Below are positions 1 through 6,976 of a stretch of 15,345 nucleotides of DNA, one piece after another. Position 1 is the first letter of the stretch. Each line of letters opens with the position of its first letter. A program made the position numbers and the translations under genes. The notes below the pieces were generated by a model. It had not been told where the DNA came from. It was given only the letters and a program-made list of their open reading frames with translations, and did not search any database. The stretch is from an uncultured Clostridia bacterium (GTDB taxonomy: Bacteria; Bacillota; Clostridia; Christensenellales; UBA1242): positions 1 to 15,345 of the forward strand of contig CANQRE010000018.1 of the NCBI GenBank assembly GCA_947626175.1, in the 5' to 3' direction.

Positions 1-405
1 GACGCCCAAAATGAATACATAAAGCGCTTGTCAAGATTTTGCAAGCTGAAAGTTATTGAAGTGGAAGAGCAAAATTTTTTGTCAAATCCAGGCCAAATCA
101 TTGAGCGTGAAGGCGAAGAGATTTTGGAAAAACAAAAGGGAAGCACTTTTGTGTTTGATATTCATGGAAGTGAGCTAACAAGCCAGGAGTTTGCAAAACT
201 TGTTTCCTCGCAAAGCTTGACGTCTTCCACAATCACATTTGTTGTTGGCGGGTCTTATGGCGTCAGCGAAAAAGTGAAGCAATCGGCAACAAAACTTGTA
301 AGCTTTGGGAAAATAACTTTGCCGCACAATTTGGCACGAATTGTTGCACTTGAACAAATTTATAGGGCGTTTAACATTATCAGCGGAACAAATTATCACA
401 AATAA
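1..405 (+). CDS. rlmH: 23S rRNA (pseudouridine1915-N3)-methyltransferase RlmH, 5'-truncated by window edge
   Basis: The frame is open from base 1 (reading DAQNEYIKRLSRF...), so the gene starts upstream of the window; the TTG at 28 is internal. RlmH is a small SPOUT-fold methyltransferase that uses SAM to methylate N3 of pseudouridine 1915 in helix 69 of 23S rRNA on assembled 70S ribosomes. The C-terminal half carries the family's SAM-binding trefoil-knot signatures: the glycine-rich VVGGSYGVSE loop, followed by the LPHNLARIVALEQIYRA block and the terminal NYHK, which matches the usual YH(R/K) end. About 135 residues are visible against a usual length near 155-160, so only some 20-25 residues are missing. 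It ends 114 bases before the next gene, and the intervening DNA holds a promoter for that gene. Confidence 0.95.
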   Translation, partial: DAQNEYIKRLSRFCKLKVIEVEEQNFLSNPGQIIEREGEEILEKQKGSTFVFDIHGSELTSQEFAKLVSSQSLTSSTITFVVGGSYGVSEKVKQSATKLVSFGKITLPHNLARIVALEQIYRAFNIISGTNYHK

Positions 406-431
406 TAAAAAATTTTTGTCACAACGCAAAA

Positions 432-469
432 TTGCTTTGTTTTATGTCAAAATATGAGTATACTATAAT
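432..469 (+). promoter_or_regulatory. Probable sigma-A promoter of the large secreted protein
   Basis: The gap between rlmH and the GTG at 520 contains two overlapping -10-like hexamers, TATACT (459-464) and TATAAT (464-469). TTGTTT (437-442) lies 16 bases before the first, and a weaker TTTATG (441-446) lies 17 bases before the second. Either pair could drive the 520 gene with a leader of roughly 45-55 bases. The -35 element is imperfect, so the assignment rests mainly on the -10 hexamers and their position. Confidence 0.5.
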
Positions 470-519
470 AGTAAAAAAATGTTGCTCGCTTTGAAAAAGT
501 TTAAAAAAGGTCTTTTTTT

Positions 520-3414
520 GTGACAAAAAGTTTCAAAAAAATTATGTGTGCTATGGCGTGTTCGTCTGCTTTGATTGCAAGTGGACTTGTTTTCATGTTC
601 TTGCCACAGTCTGATCAAAGCGTTGTTGAAGCGGCCAACACCCACGTTAATGTTGTTTTTCAAAACGTTTATGGTCTTAAAAACACAAATTATATAGGCG
701 CACAGTTTGACGGAAAAATATATCTTGGTGGGCTTTCCAACACAATGCTTGGAAACAACACAGCTTTTTCTTATGCCAACACAACGGAAGTAGGAACAAC
801 AATTGAAAACGCAAGTTTGGATGCTCAGTCACTTTTTTATCATCGTTATCTTGTTGTGAACAGCATCACAAATCCATATTCAAATGGCGGATCAACTCTT
901 GTTTTGGATGAAAGTTATTATGACCTTACGGATTCATATAAAAACAAACAAACAGAAATTTCTGGACAATCACTTATGAGCATGACCGGAGAGAAAAACA
1001 GAAGTTATGTTGATTTATATTATGACACGGCGACCTACACTTTTAATATTTATTACACTGTTTCATATTCGGTTGATTTGCAAGGGGCGGTGCTTGGCGA
1101 AAATGATGGAAGTGTGTCATCAGCAGTTTACACGCAAGTCAAAAATGCAATTTCTAATGGCAGCTTGAACGGGGCAATCAAATATGACACATATAACAGC
1201 CAATGGATTGTTGGCGGAAGCACAGCTTATAACACACAAGTTTTCAAATTGTTCAAAAAGCCGGGATACACTTTGCAAGGTTTGTTTGACTCAGCAAGTG
1301 GCGGAAGCAGAAAAATTGATGGCAACGCACTGACAACAACTGTGACAAGGGAAAATGCAACATGTCAAAAACTTTATATGCAATGGAGTGCAAATTCATA
1401 TACTGTTAACTTTGACGCAGGCGAAGGCGATGTTGAAACTTCGTCAAAGAGCTATGTTTTTGGACTTCCGTATGGCGATTTGCCTGTTCCATCGCGAAAG
1501 GGTTACATTTTTGATGGCTGGTGGACAAGCGAGGATGGAGGACAACAAATTTTGGAAAGCACACCTGTTTCAACGCCTTCTTCGCACACATTGTATGCTC
1601 ATTGGAGCGCAAAAACATTTGAAATTGATTTTGATGCCGGTGATGGGCAATGCACTCCATCAAGCACTGTTGTGACTTATGGCAAAAAATATGGCGAAGG
1701 AACAGGCCTAAATGGCTCTTTGCCAGTGCCAGTTAAACCAGGATTTGCTTTCGATGGCTGGTGGACAGCACAGGAAGGCGGCGAAAGAGTTCGATCTCAA
1801 ACAATTGTTGATGACATGGAAGGGCCGCAAACACTGTTTGCCAGATATGTTGAAGGGGCTTTCACTGTTATATTAAAATTAAATGGCGGAACTTTGCCAG
1901 AAGGCGCAGATGACACAGTTGTTGTGAAATACAACTCCACCTATGGCAATTTGCCTGAAGCAATTGGCCCGAACAACTTTTTGTTCACAGGGTGGTGGAC
2001 AGCACAGGAAGGCGGCGAAAGAATTGATAAAAACACTCCTGTCACAGCAACGGAAGATCATGAGCTGTATGCTCAATATGTTGACACATGGCTAAATCAT
2101 CGCTCAAACTCACTGAAGAAAGAAAATGATGTGTATCAAATTTCATCTGCTGAGGATTTTGCCGAGTTTGCATATCTCATTCAAAGCGGGCAAGCCACAC
2201 AGGACGAAAAATTTGTTCAAACTTGCGACATTGATTTAAGTGACTATTTCTTCCCAGACATGGCGAAATTCAATTCCGATTTGTCACAGCCAACAAGTTA
2301 TGCAACATTTTCTGGAACATTTGATGGACTTAATTATGACATAAAAAATTTCCGCACAAGCGTTGGAACAAAGGGAGCAGCACTTTTTGGCAACAATCAA
2401 GGAGTGATCAAAAATCTGCTTTTGCAAAATGTTGACATAAATGGCATTCAATGCGGCGGAATTTGCGTGTTTAACAATGGAACTGTTGAAAACTGCAATG
2501 TGTATGGCACAATTTCTGCGTCTGAAAACGCAGGCGCAATTGCAGCAATGACAAAAGGTGATAGCCAAGCAATTTTTTCAAATTGCGAAACAGGGGCGGA
2601 TGTTTCAGGACAATCTGCTGGCGGCATTGTTGGAAAAGGCGAAAATGCAAACATCTCAGAGTGCATAAGTTCATGCTCTGTAAGTGGCATCGCTGTTGGC
2701 GGAATTTTGGGCGAAGGAAATGCCGTTGTTCAAAAATGTATAACCGAAGGCAGCGTGTCTGGCACGCAATATGCTGGCGGAATGATTGGGAAAGCGCAAA
2801 ACTTTGATCAAATTTTGCAAAGCCACAATTTTGCAAAAGTCAAAGCCGATGTTTCAAGTGGCGGAATTATTGGAATGATTGAAAGCGCTGAAACAGATCA
2901 GGCGGTTATTTCAAGTTGCTCAACGGTTGGCGAAATTGAACTTGTTGGGCAGCAAAGCGTTGGTGGATTTGTTGGGCAAACGCAAACAAATGTTAAAATT
3001 GACAACTGCTTTGCAAAAACAGATTTCACAAACGTCACTGAAAGCATGTTCATTGGCCTAATTGGCGCTGTTCAATCAAACGGCAATGAAATCACTGTTG
3101 AAGTCAATTCCACAGGCGCAAACTTTTCAGCCGACACACAAGCAAACATAAGTTTTGTCACAACAAGTGAGCAAACAAACACAAACTTTATGTCGTCATA
3201 TCTTATCACAAACATAAATCAAAATTTTTCACTTTTCTATTCACAAGGTGATTTTGATGACGGATTTTCTTATGACGAAAGTGCAAAACTTCTTGAAGGA
3301 CTTCCAATTCCATCCAGCATTTTGGTGATTGCAAGCTCACTGAAAACAAATGAAATATTGTCATATTTGCAAGAGTTGATTTTGGCATTAGGTGGCTCGG
3401 TTTCACAAATTTAA
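520..3414 (+). CDS. Large secreted protein with InlB B-type repeats and a GLUG-like beta-helix region
   Basis: This 964-residue protein starts at GTG, preceded by AAAAAAGG. The N-terminus (basic KSFKK, then a hydrophobic stretch around residues 8-28, then VEAAN) looks like a signal peptide, so it is exported. After an unassigned region there is a degenerate repeat (about 220-293) and then three clear Listeria-Bacteroides (InlB B-type) repeats at about 294-364, 365-446 and 447-525, each with the core F-D-G-W-W-T or F-T-G-W-W-T followed by a Gly-rich turn and ending near LYA(H/Q). From about 541 to 830 there are short GG(I/F)(V/I)G-type GLUG-like units (AGGIVGKG, VGGILGEG, AGGMIGKA, SGGIIGM, VGGFVGQT), typical of beta-helical surface adhesins. 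No LPXTG sorting signal or C-terminal membrane anchor is visible, so it may be released or wall-associated by other means. An adhesin or cell-surface role is inferred from the domains only. It is apparently monocistronic and ends in a strong terminator. Confidence 0.85.
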   Translation: MTKSFKKIMCAMACSSALIASGLVFMFLPQSDQSVVEAANTHVNVVFQNVYGLKNTNYIGAQFDGKIYLGGLSNTMLGNNTAFSYANTTEVGTTIENASLDAQSLFYHRYLVVNSITNPYSNGGSTLVLDESYYDLTDSYKNKQTEISGQSLMSMTGEKNRSYVDLYYDTATYTFNIYYTVSYSVDLQGAVLGENDGSVSSAVYTQVKNAISNGSLNGAIKYDTYNSQWIVGGSTAYNTQVFKLFKKPGYTLQGLFDSASGGSRKIDGNALTTTVTRENATCQKLYMQWSANSYTVNFDAGEGDVETSSKSYVFGLPYGDLPVPSRKGYIFDGWWTSEDGGQQILESTPVSTPSSHTLYAHWSAKTFEIDFDAGDGQCTPSSTVVTYGKKYGEGTGLNGSLPVPVKPGFAFDGWWTAQEGGERVRSQTIVDDMEGPQTLFARYVEGAFTVILKLNGGTLPEGADDTVVVKYNSTYGNLPEAIGPNNFLFTGWWTAQEGGERIDKNTPVTATEDHELYAQYVDTWLNHRSNSLKKENDVYQISSAEDFAEFAYLIQSGQATQDEKFVQTCDIDLSDYFFPDMAKFNSDLSQPTSYATFSGTFDGLNYDIKNFRTSVGTKGAALFGNNQGVIKNLLLQNVDINGIQCGGICVFNNGTVENCNVYGTISASENAGAIAAMTKGDSQAIFSNCETGADVSGQSAGGIVGKGENANISECISSCSVSGIAVGGILGEGNAVVQKCITEGSVSGTQYAGGMIGKAQNFDQILQSHNFAKVKADVSSGGIIGMIESAETDQAVISSCSTVGEIELVGQQSVGGFVGQTQTNVKIDNCFAKTDFTNVTESMFIGLIGAVQSNGNEITVEVNSTGANFSADTQANISFVTTSEQTNTNFMSSYLITNINQNFSLFYSQGDFDDGFSYDESAKLLEGLPIPSSILVIASSLKTNEILSYLQELILALGGSVSQI
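1759..1788 (+). repeat. 30-bp exact direct repeat, copy 1 (InlB B-repeat core)
   Basis: These 30 bases are identical to 1993-2022. In both places they are read in the same frame and encode the tail of the repeat core, WWTAQEGGER. The surrounding repeat sequence has diverged in both DNA and protein, so the exact identity points to recent duplication or gene conversion between adjacent repeats. Confidence 0.9.
1993..2022 (+). repeat. 30-bp exact direct repeat, copy 2 (InlB B-repeat core)
   Basis: This is the second copy of the 30-base exact repeat at 1759-1788, 234 bases downstream (78 codons), which is the spacing of one whole B-repeat. It encodes the same residues in the third clear B-repeat. 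Confidence 0.9.
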
Positions 3415-3438
3415 AAGAAGGGGACTCCCTTCTTTTTT
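3413..3438. terminator. Bidirectional intrinsic terminator between convergent genes
   Basis: A perfect 10-bp stem, AAAAGAAGGG (3413-3422) with CCCTTCTTTT (3427-3436), closes a GACT tetraloop. The left arm begins inside the stop codon of the secreted-protein gene, and the T-run (3433-3438) reaches the stop codon of the convergent minus-strand gene at 3437. The A-run on one side and T-run on the other let it work in both directions. Confidence 0.9.
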
Positions 3439-4039
3439 ATAAATATTTTTCAATTTCATTGCGATGATCAAAGGCATAACTAACTGCTTCTTGATGAGCG
3501 GGGTCAACTTTTTTTGTGCCATGTGTTTTGCTTTGCAAAAAGTGGATGCAAGTGTGCCCGTCAAGACCATTGTTTTGCACATAGCTTTTTCCGTGTGGAA
3601 AGCCATTTATGCTTGCCGCCACAAAATTTCCTTGAGTTACTTCAACCCAAACAGGTCTTCTTGCCCAGCTCCAAACTCCGCCGTATATTTCTTTGAAAAT
3701 TTGTGTGTTTTTTTCATCAATTGGCTCAACATCTGCATGATTATGCCCGCCGTTTCGAAAAACATAGTATGTTTTGCCGCTTTGAATGTCTATCACGCGT
3801 GTTTTTTGATATGTTTTAAAAAGAGTGTTAACCGTTTCAAACCAATTCAAATTTGACACGCTCACGGACTTTGAAGGAGAATATATTTCATTTTCAGTTT
3901 CATAAAAATTGTTTATGTCATAAACATTTTTTGCCGTTATGTTTGCATATTTTGAAAATAATGGAAATGGCAAAAGGCATGTGACGAAGCCGCACACAAC
4001 AATGAGAATAAAAACATAAAATGGAAAAAGTTTTTTCAT
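3437..4039 (-). CDS. Exported protein with conserved His/Cys-rich domain of unknown function
   Basis: With the ATG at 4039 the product is 200 residues, beginning MKKLFPFYVFILIVVCGFV, which is a signal peptide or single membrane anchor. An upstream TTG at 4057 would add six residues (MRQKRN). Neither start has a convincing Shine-Dalgarno, and I prefer the ATG. The C-terminal 120 residues carry a pattern I associate with secreted Bacillota proteins that often also carry wall-binding domains: GGHNHADVEP, then WSWARRPVWV, AASINGFPHG, GHTCIHFLQSKTHGT and VDPAHQEAV. The ordered His, Cys and HG residues resemble a metal- or thiol-dependent site, and the C-I-H-F/T-H-G part recalls L,D-transpeptidase active sites, but the canonical S-x-G-C-R motif is absent. 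The function is therefore unknown; a cell-envelope location is inferred. It is divergent from the YkvI-like gene and convergent with the secreted-protein gene. Confidence 0.75.
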   Translation of the reverse strand: MKKLFPFYVFILIVVCGFVTCLLPFPLFSKYANITAKNVYDINNFYETENEIYSPSKSVSVSNLNWFETVNTLFKTYQKTRVIDIQSGKTYYVFRNGGHNHADVEPIDEKNTQIFKEIYGGVWSWARRPVWVEVTQGNFVAASINGFPHGKSYVQNNGLDGHTCIHFLQSKTHGTKKVDPAHQEAVSYAFDHRNEIEKYL

Positions 4040-4052
4040 ATTTCGTTTTTGC

Positions 4053-4069
4053 CGCAAAGTTATTTTGCG
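4053..4069. repeat. Small inverted repeat between divergent genes
   Basis: CGCAAA (4053-4058) and TTTGCG (4064-4069) can pair around a 5-base loop in the gap between the divergent 4039 and 4105 starts. It may be an operator-like site or simply a short hairpin. I see nothing to identify a regulator. Confidence 0.3.
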
Positions 4070-4104
4070 TAATTTTTTAAAAATTAAAAAAATATATTAA
4101 ACTG

Positions 4105-5064
4105 ATGAAAAAGACCTTTTTTTCAATTATGATCATCATTGGCACTGTGCTTGGCTCAGGTTTTGCAAGTGGCAAAGAAATTGCCGTTTTCTTTTCACGA
4201 TTTGGAACAATTTCATATTTTTTCATTTTAATAGCGTTTTTTTTGTTTTTTGGCGTTATTTTTTTGTTTTTATCAATGGGAGAAAAGCTTTCGAAAAAAA
4301 TTTCGTCATCAAAAATTTTTGCTTTTTTAACTTTAATCGTGTCGCTTATTTTCACTTCTTCCATGTTTGCCGGTGAAATGAATGTTTTGCCGCAAAACTT
4401 GTTTGTTAAAATTGCCGCCGCAAGCTTAATGCTTTTAATGTGTTTTGTTGTGATAAAAAAAGGGATGGGGTCGCTTGAAAAATTTAATTCCATTCTCATT
4501 CCGTTCACTCTTTTGAGCTTGCTTATGGTGCTTTGCCTAAATTTTTCTGTTCCAAACTTTATAAAAAGCCAAAATGTTTATGCCGGAGTTTTTTTCACTT
4601 TTTTATATGTTGTTTTAAATTTTTCAATAAGCAGCATTGTGATCGCAAAGTCGGGGGCTCAATTAACAAAAAAACAGAAAGTGTTTGCAAGCTTTTTTTC
4701 AAGCCTGACACTTTCCGTTTTTCTTTTGCTTTCCAATTTTGTCCTTCTTTCTCATCCAGCTGCAATGCAAGAAAGCATGCCGCTTCTTGCCATCAGCAGT
4801 GGGATGGGTTTGGTATTGATAAAATTTGTCATTTTTTCAGGTTGCATCACAACTCTTTTTTCTTTGGTATACACAAGTGCCGATTGCTTGAAAAAATTCA
4901 AGTTTAATTTTTTTGGCACATGTTTTGTTGCACTGATTTTGCCGTTTTGTTTTTCATTTTTAGGATTTGGAGTGATTGTCAGCTATTTATATCCTTTTGC
5001 AAGCGTGCTTGGGACAATTTTTTTGTGTGTGGCAATTGTTATGCCTGAAAAAAGGTCGCCCTAG
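4105..5064 (+). CDS. YkvI-like integral membrane protein (LeuT/APC-fold transporter family)
   Basis: This 319-residue protein is almost entirely hydrophobic, with about ten predicted membrane helices. The start, GTVLGSGFASGKEIAVFFSRFG with Gly-rich unwound-helix character at residues 13-34, matches the YkvI family of Bacillota (GT-V-G-GFA-G-EI--FF). This family is related to the amino acid/polyamine/organocation superfamily, where such a break in helix 1 forms part of the substrate and sodium site. The substrate is unknown. The ATG is preceded by AT-rich DNA without a purine Shine-Dalgarno, and a TATATT hexamer (4093-4098) ends six bases before it. Its TAG stop overlaps the stop of the convergent ABC permease gene at CTAG (5061-5064). 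Role assignment beyond membrane transport would be guesswork. Confidence 0.8.
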   Translation: MKKTFFSIMIIIGTVLGSGFASGKEIAVFFSRFGTISYFFILIAFFLFFGVIFLFLSMGEKLSKKISSSKIFAFLTLIVSLIFTSSMFAGEMNVLPQNLFVKIAAASLMLLMCFVVIKKGMGSLEKFNSILIPFTLLSLLMVLCLNFSVPNFIKSQNVYAGVFFTFLYVVLNFSISSIVIAKSGAQLTKKQKVFASFFSSLTLSVFLLLSNFVLLSHPAAMQESMPLLAISSGMGLVLIKFVIFSGCITTLFSLVYTSADCLKKFKFNFFGTCFVALILPFCFSFLGFGVIVSYLYPFASVLGTIFLCVAIVMPEKRSP

Positions 5065-5888
5065 CGGGAATGAATTTTTTCAATCAGGCACACTGCCATA
5101 TACATAAGTGCGGCAAGCAAACATAGCAAAACGGTGCTTGTCATAACAAGGTCAATCTTAAAGATTTGGCTGCCATAAACAATCAAAAATCCAAGTCCTG
5201 CGCTGGAAGAAAGATATTCGCCCATGATTGTTCCAACCCAGCTCATCCCGACATTTATTTTTAAAACAGAAATAAATTCGTCTGTTGCGTTGGGGAGAAT
5301 AAGTTTCCAAAAAATTTGAAACTTGTTGGCGTGCATTGATTTCAAAAGTTGAATTTTGTCGGCATCACATGAGTTGAAAGCATTGAGCATGGAAATTGTG
5401 GTCAAAACAATTGTGATCAAAATGCACATCACAACAATTGCGCTCATGCCGCTTCCAAACCACAAAATTATGATTGGGCCAAGTGCAATTTTTGGCAGCG
5501 AATTTAAAACCACAATGTATGGCTCCAAAATTCTCCTTAACTTTTGATTCCACCACAGCAAAATTGCAATTAACGTTCCTCCAAAGGTGGCAATCAAAAA
5601 ACCAATAATTGTTTCGAGCAATGTGATGCCAACATGCTTCCAAATTGTTCCGCTTGCCACCAAACTTACAAACATTTTGAAAATTCTTGACGGACTGCTC
5701 ACGAAGAATGGGTCAACGACATTGGTCACAGCAAGCAGTTCCCACAGGCCAATTGCAAGCACAAGGAGCATGATTTGCATGATTAAAACAAAAATTTTGT
5801 CATTGCGCTGTTTTTGAAGGTATTTCTTGTGTGCGCTAGAATAAGGTGCAACCCTGGAAATTTTTGGCTTAACAGGTTTCTTTTTCAT
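5061..5888 (-). CDS. ABC transporter permease, nitrate/sulfonate/taurine (SsuC/TauC) class
   Basis: This 275-residue membrane subunit belongs to the BPD_transp_1 family. A basic, cytoplasmic N-terminus (residues 1-31) precedes the first helix (about 33-53), and roughly five further helices follow. The stretch NSLPKIALGPIIILWFG (about 129-145) is the hallmark of this permease class. The EAA-type coupling loop lies at about 181-210 (KSMHANKFQIFWKLILPNA), contacting the ATPase. The final helices follow GLGFLIVYGS. It forms an importer with the ATPase gene, whose last 20 bases overlap its start, so translation is coupled. Related systems import sulfonates, taurine, nitrate, pyrimidine precursors or riboflavin; the sequence here does not decide between them. 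No periplasmic/lipoprotein binding protein is present in the window. Confidence 0.92.
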   Translation of the reverse strand: MKKKPVKPKISRVAPYSSAHKKYLQKQRNDKIFVLIMQIMLLVLAIGLWELLAVTNVVDPFFVSSPSRIFKMFVSLVASGTIWKHVGITLLETIIGFLIATFGGTLIAILLWWNQKLRRILEPYIVVLNSLPKIALGPIIILWFGSGMSAIVVMCILITIVLTTISMLNAFNSCDADKIQLLKSMHANKFQIFWKLILPNATDEFISVLKINVGMSWVGTIMGEYLSSSAGLGFLIVYGSQIFKIDLVMTSTVLLCLLAALMYMAVCLIEKIHSR

Positions 5889-6642
5889 TCGTAAGTGTTT
5901 TCCAAATCAAGTCAAACAGTTCTCCAAAGTTTGGAGCTTCTCGTCTTGATAAAGGTGTTTCTCCATTAAGATTTAAAATTTGCACGTGTTTGACGGAAGC
6001 CGGCCTAGAGGAAAGAACAATCACCTTGTTTGACATGGACAAAGCTTCCGAAATGTCGTGAGTGACCAAAATTGCAGTCTTTTTTTCATTTTTGATTATG
6101 CCATAAACATCATCGCAAACATTCAGCCTGGTTTGAAAATCAAGGGCTGAAAAAGGTTCGTCCAAAAGCAGCAAGCTTGGCTCCATGACAAGCGTTCGAA
6201 TCAAAGCAACTCTTTGACGCATTCCGCCACTTAAAGCACGTGGTTTTGAAGAAATAAAGTCGTAAAGGTCATATTTTTTGAGCAATTCTTTGGCAAGTTC
6301 TTTTTTTTGATCGGCGTTTTTGGGCTTGCTTATTTCAATCGAAAGGGTGACGTTTTGCCAAATTGTTCGCCACTCAAAAAGTTGGTCGCGTTGGAACATA
6401 TATCCAATGCGGCTGTCGTTTTTTTGAATAGGTTTTCCGTCAAGCAAAATTTCGCCCGAACTTTTTTCCAAAAGGCCTGCAATCAAGGACAAAATTGTTG
6501 TTTTGCCGCAGCCGCTTGGTCCAACAATGGAAGCAAATTCCTGATAGTCAATGTCAAAGGAAAGGTCCTTCAAGGCTTGAATTTCTTCAGCCTTTGTTTG
6601 ATAAAAAAAATTTACATCCTTGAACGAAAGCAATTTGCTCAT
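5869..6642 (-). CDS. ABC transporter ATP-binding protein, SsuB/TauB class
   Basis: This is a 257-residue nucleotide-binding subunit with every expected motif: Walker A GPSGCGKTT (41-49), Q-loop Gln84 in YMFQRDQLFEWRT, signature LSGGMRQR (137-144), Walker B LLLLDE (157-162) with D-loop SALD (165-168), and the H-loop His195 in THD. The Q-loop context with W-R-T followed by N-V is typical of the nitrate/sulfonate/taurine importers. It hydrolyses ATP to drive the permease encoded by the next gene, with which it overlaps by 20 bases. The ATG at 6642 is preceded on the minus strand by AGAGGTG, a good ribosome binding site. It is divergent from the phage-derived operon. The substrate remains unknown. 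Confidence 0.93.
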   Translation of the reverse strand: MSKLLSFKDVNFFYQTKAEEIQALKDLSFDIDYQEFASIVGPSGCGKTTILSLIAGLLEKSSGEILLDGKPIQKNDSRIGYMFQRDQLFEWRTIWQNVTLSIEISKPKNADQKKELAKELLKKYDLYDFISSKPRALSGGMRQRVALIRTLVMEPSLLLLDEPFSALDFQTRLNVCDDVYGIIKNEKKTAILVTHDISEALSMSNKVIVLSSRPASVKHVQILNLNGETPLSRREAPNFGELFDLIWKTLTNEKETC

Positions 6643-6709
6643 AACTTCACCTCTACATAATCATTTTACTCTCGCTCAAAAAATGTGTGAGAAAATTTGG
6701 CACAAAAGT

Positions 6710-6738
6710 TTGAAAACAAAAATTTTCGATTATAAAAT
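6710..6738 (+). promoter_or_regulatory. Probable sigma-A promoter of the phage-derived operon
   Basis: TTGAAA (6710-6715) is followed after 17 bases by TAAAAT (6733-6738); an overlapping TATAAA (6731-6736) gives a 15-base spacer. It lies about 25 bases upstream of the first ORF's TTG. It is the only good plus-strand promoter seen ahead of the packed genes that follow, and no repressor gene accompanies it. Confidence 0.6.
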
Positions 6739-6752
6739 GCCCATATAAACGT

Positions 6753-6760
6753 GGGAGGGG
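6753..6760 (+). promoter_or_regulatory. Strong ribosome binding site selecting a TTG start
   Basis: GGGAGGGG lies 3 to 5 bases before the TTG at 6764. It is the longest purine Shine-Dalgarno near this ORF and supports TTG as the start over the in-frame ATG at 6779. Confidence 0.6.
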
Positions 6761-6763
6761 ACT

Positions 6764-6976
6764 TTGACAAACGAGGAAATGCAAAAGCTTGAGCATGCTC
6801 TTTTGAAAAAAGCGCTTGGCTTTCAAACCAGCGAGCAAGTTTGTGAATATGCCATCAGCGAAAACGGCGATCAAGTTCTTTGCAAAAAAAAGCTGACAAA
6901 AAAGCACGTTCCGCCAGATTTAAATGCTTTGAAAATGCTTTTGACCGCAATATGCCGTCAAATTTGCAGGATATGA
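6764..6976 (+). CDS. Terminase-small-subunit-like phage protein, frameshifted (N-terminal part)
   Basis: The TTG start gives 70 residues. The body, ALLKKALGFQTSEQVCEY, then a variable loop, then KKLTKKHVPPDLNALKMLL, resembles small helix-turn-helix phage proteins at the start of packaging modules (terminase small subunits), in which a Lys-rich segment and P-P-D-x-x-A precede the last helix. The remaining 11 residues (TAICRQICRI and stop) do not fit that family. The fitting C-terminal part is in the minus-one frame directly after: DRNMPSNLQDMSDAELNLER and on, to the stop at 7074. One extra T in the run at 6939-6942 would restore a single protein of about 103 residues. The family call is from pattern recognition and is moderate; the frame break is plain. 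TerS would bind the packaging site on phage DNA and present it to TerL, but no TerL follows. Confidence 0.5.
   Translation: MTNEEMQKLEHALLKKALGFQTSEQVCEYAISENGDQVLCKKKLTKKHVPPDLNALKMLLTAICRQICRI

Noticed and set aside
1399..2094. Repeats as CRISPR-like array
   Set aside because: The spacing is coding-frame B-repeats of a protein, not short direct repeats with unique spacers.
2284..2836. Long minus-strand open frames over the secreted-protein gene
   Set aside because: They are His/Cys/Phe-rich shadows of the repeat region without ribosome binding sites.
4040..4057. TTG start at 4057 for the exported protein
   Set aside because: It has no better ribosome binding site than the ATG at 4039, which directly opens a normal signal-peptide-like sequence; not excluded.
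6643..6763. Attachment site or integrase remnant at the phage operon's left border
   Set aside because: No tRNA, integrase fragment, or direct repeat shared with the right border (13921-13953) could be found by eye.
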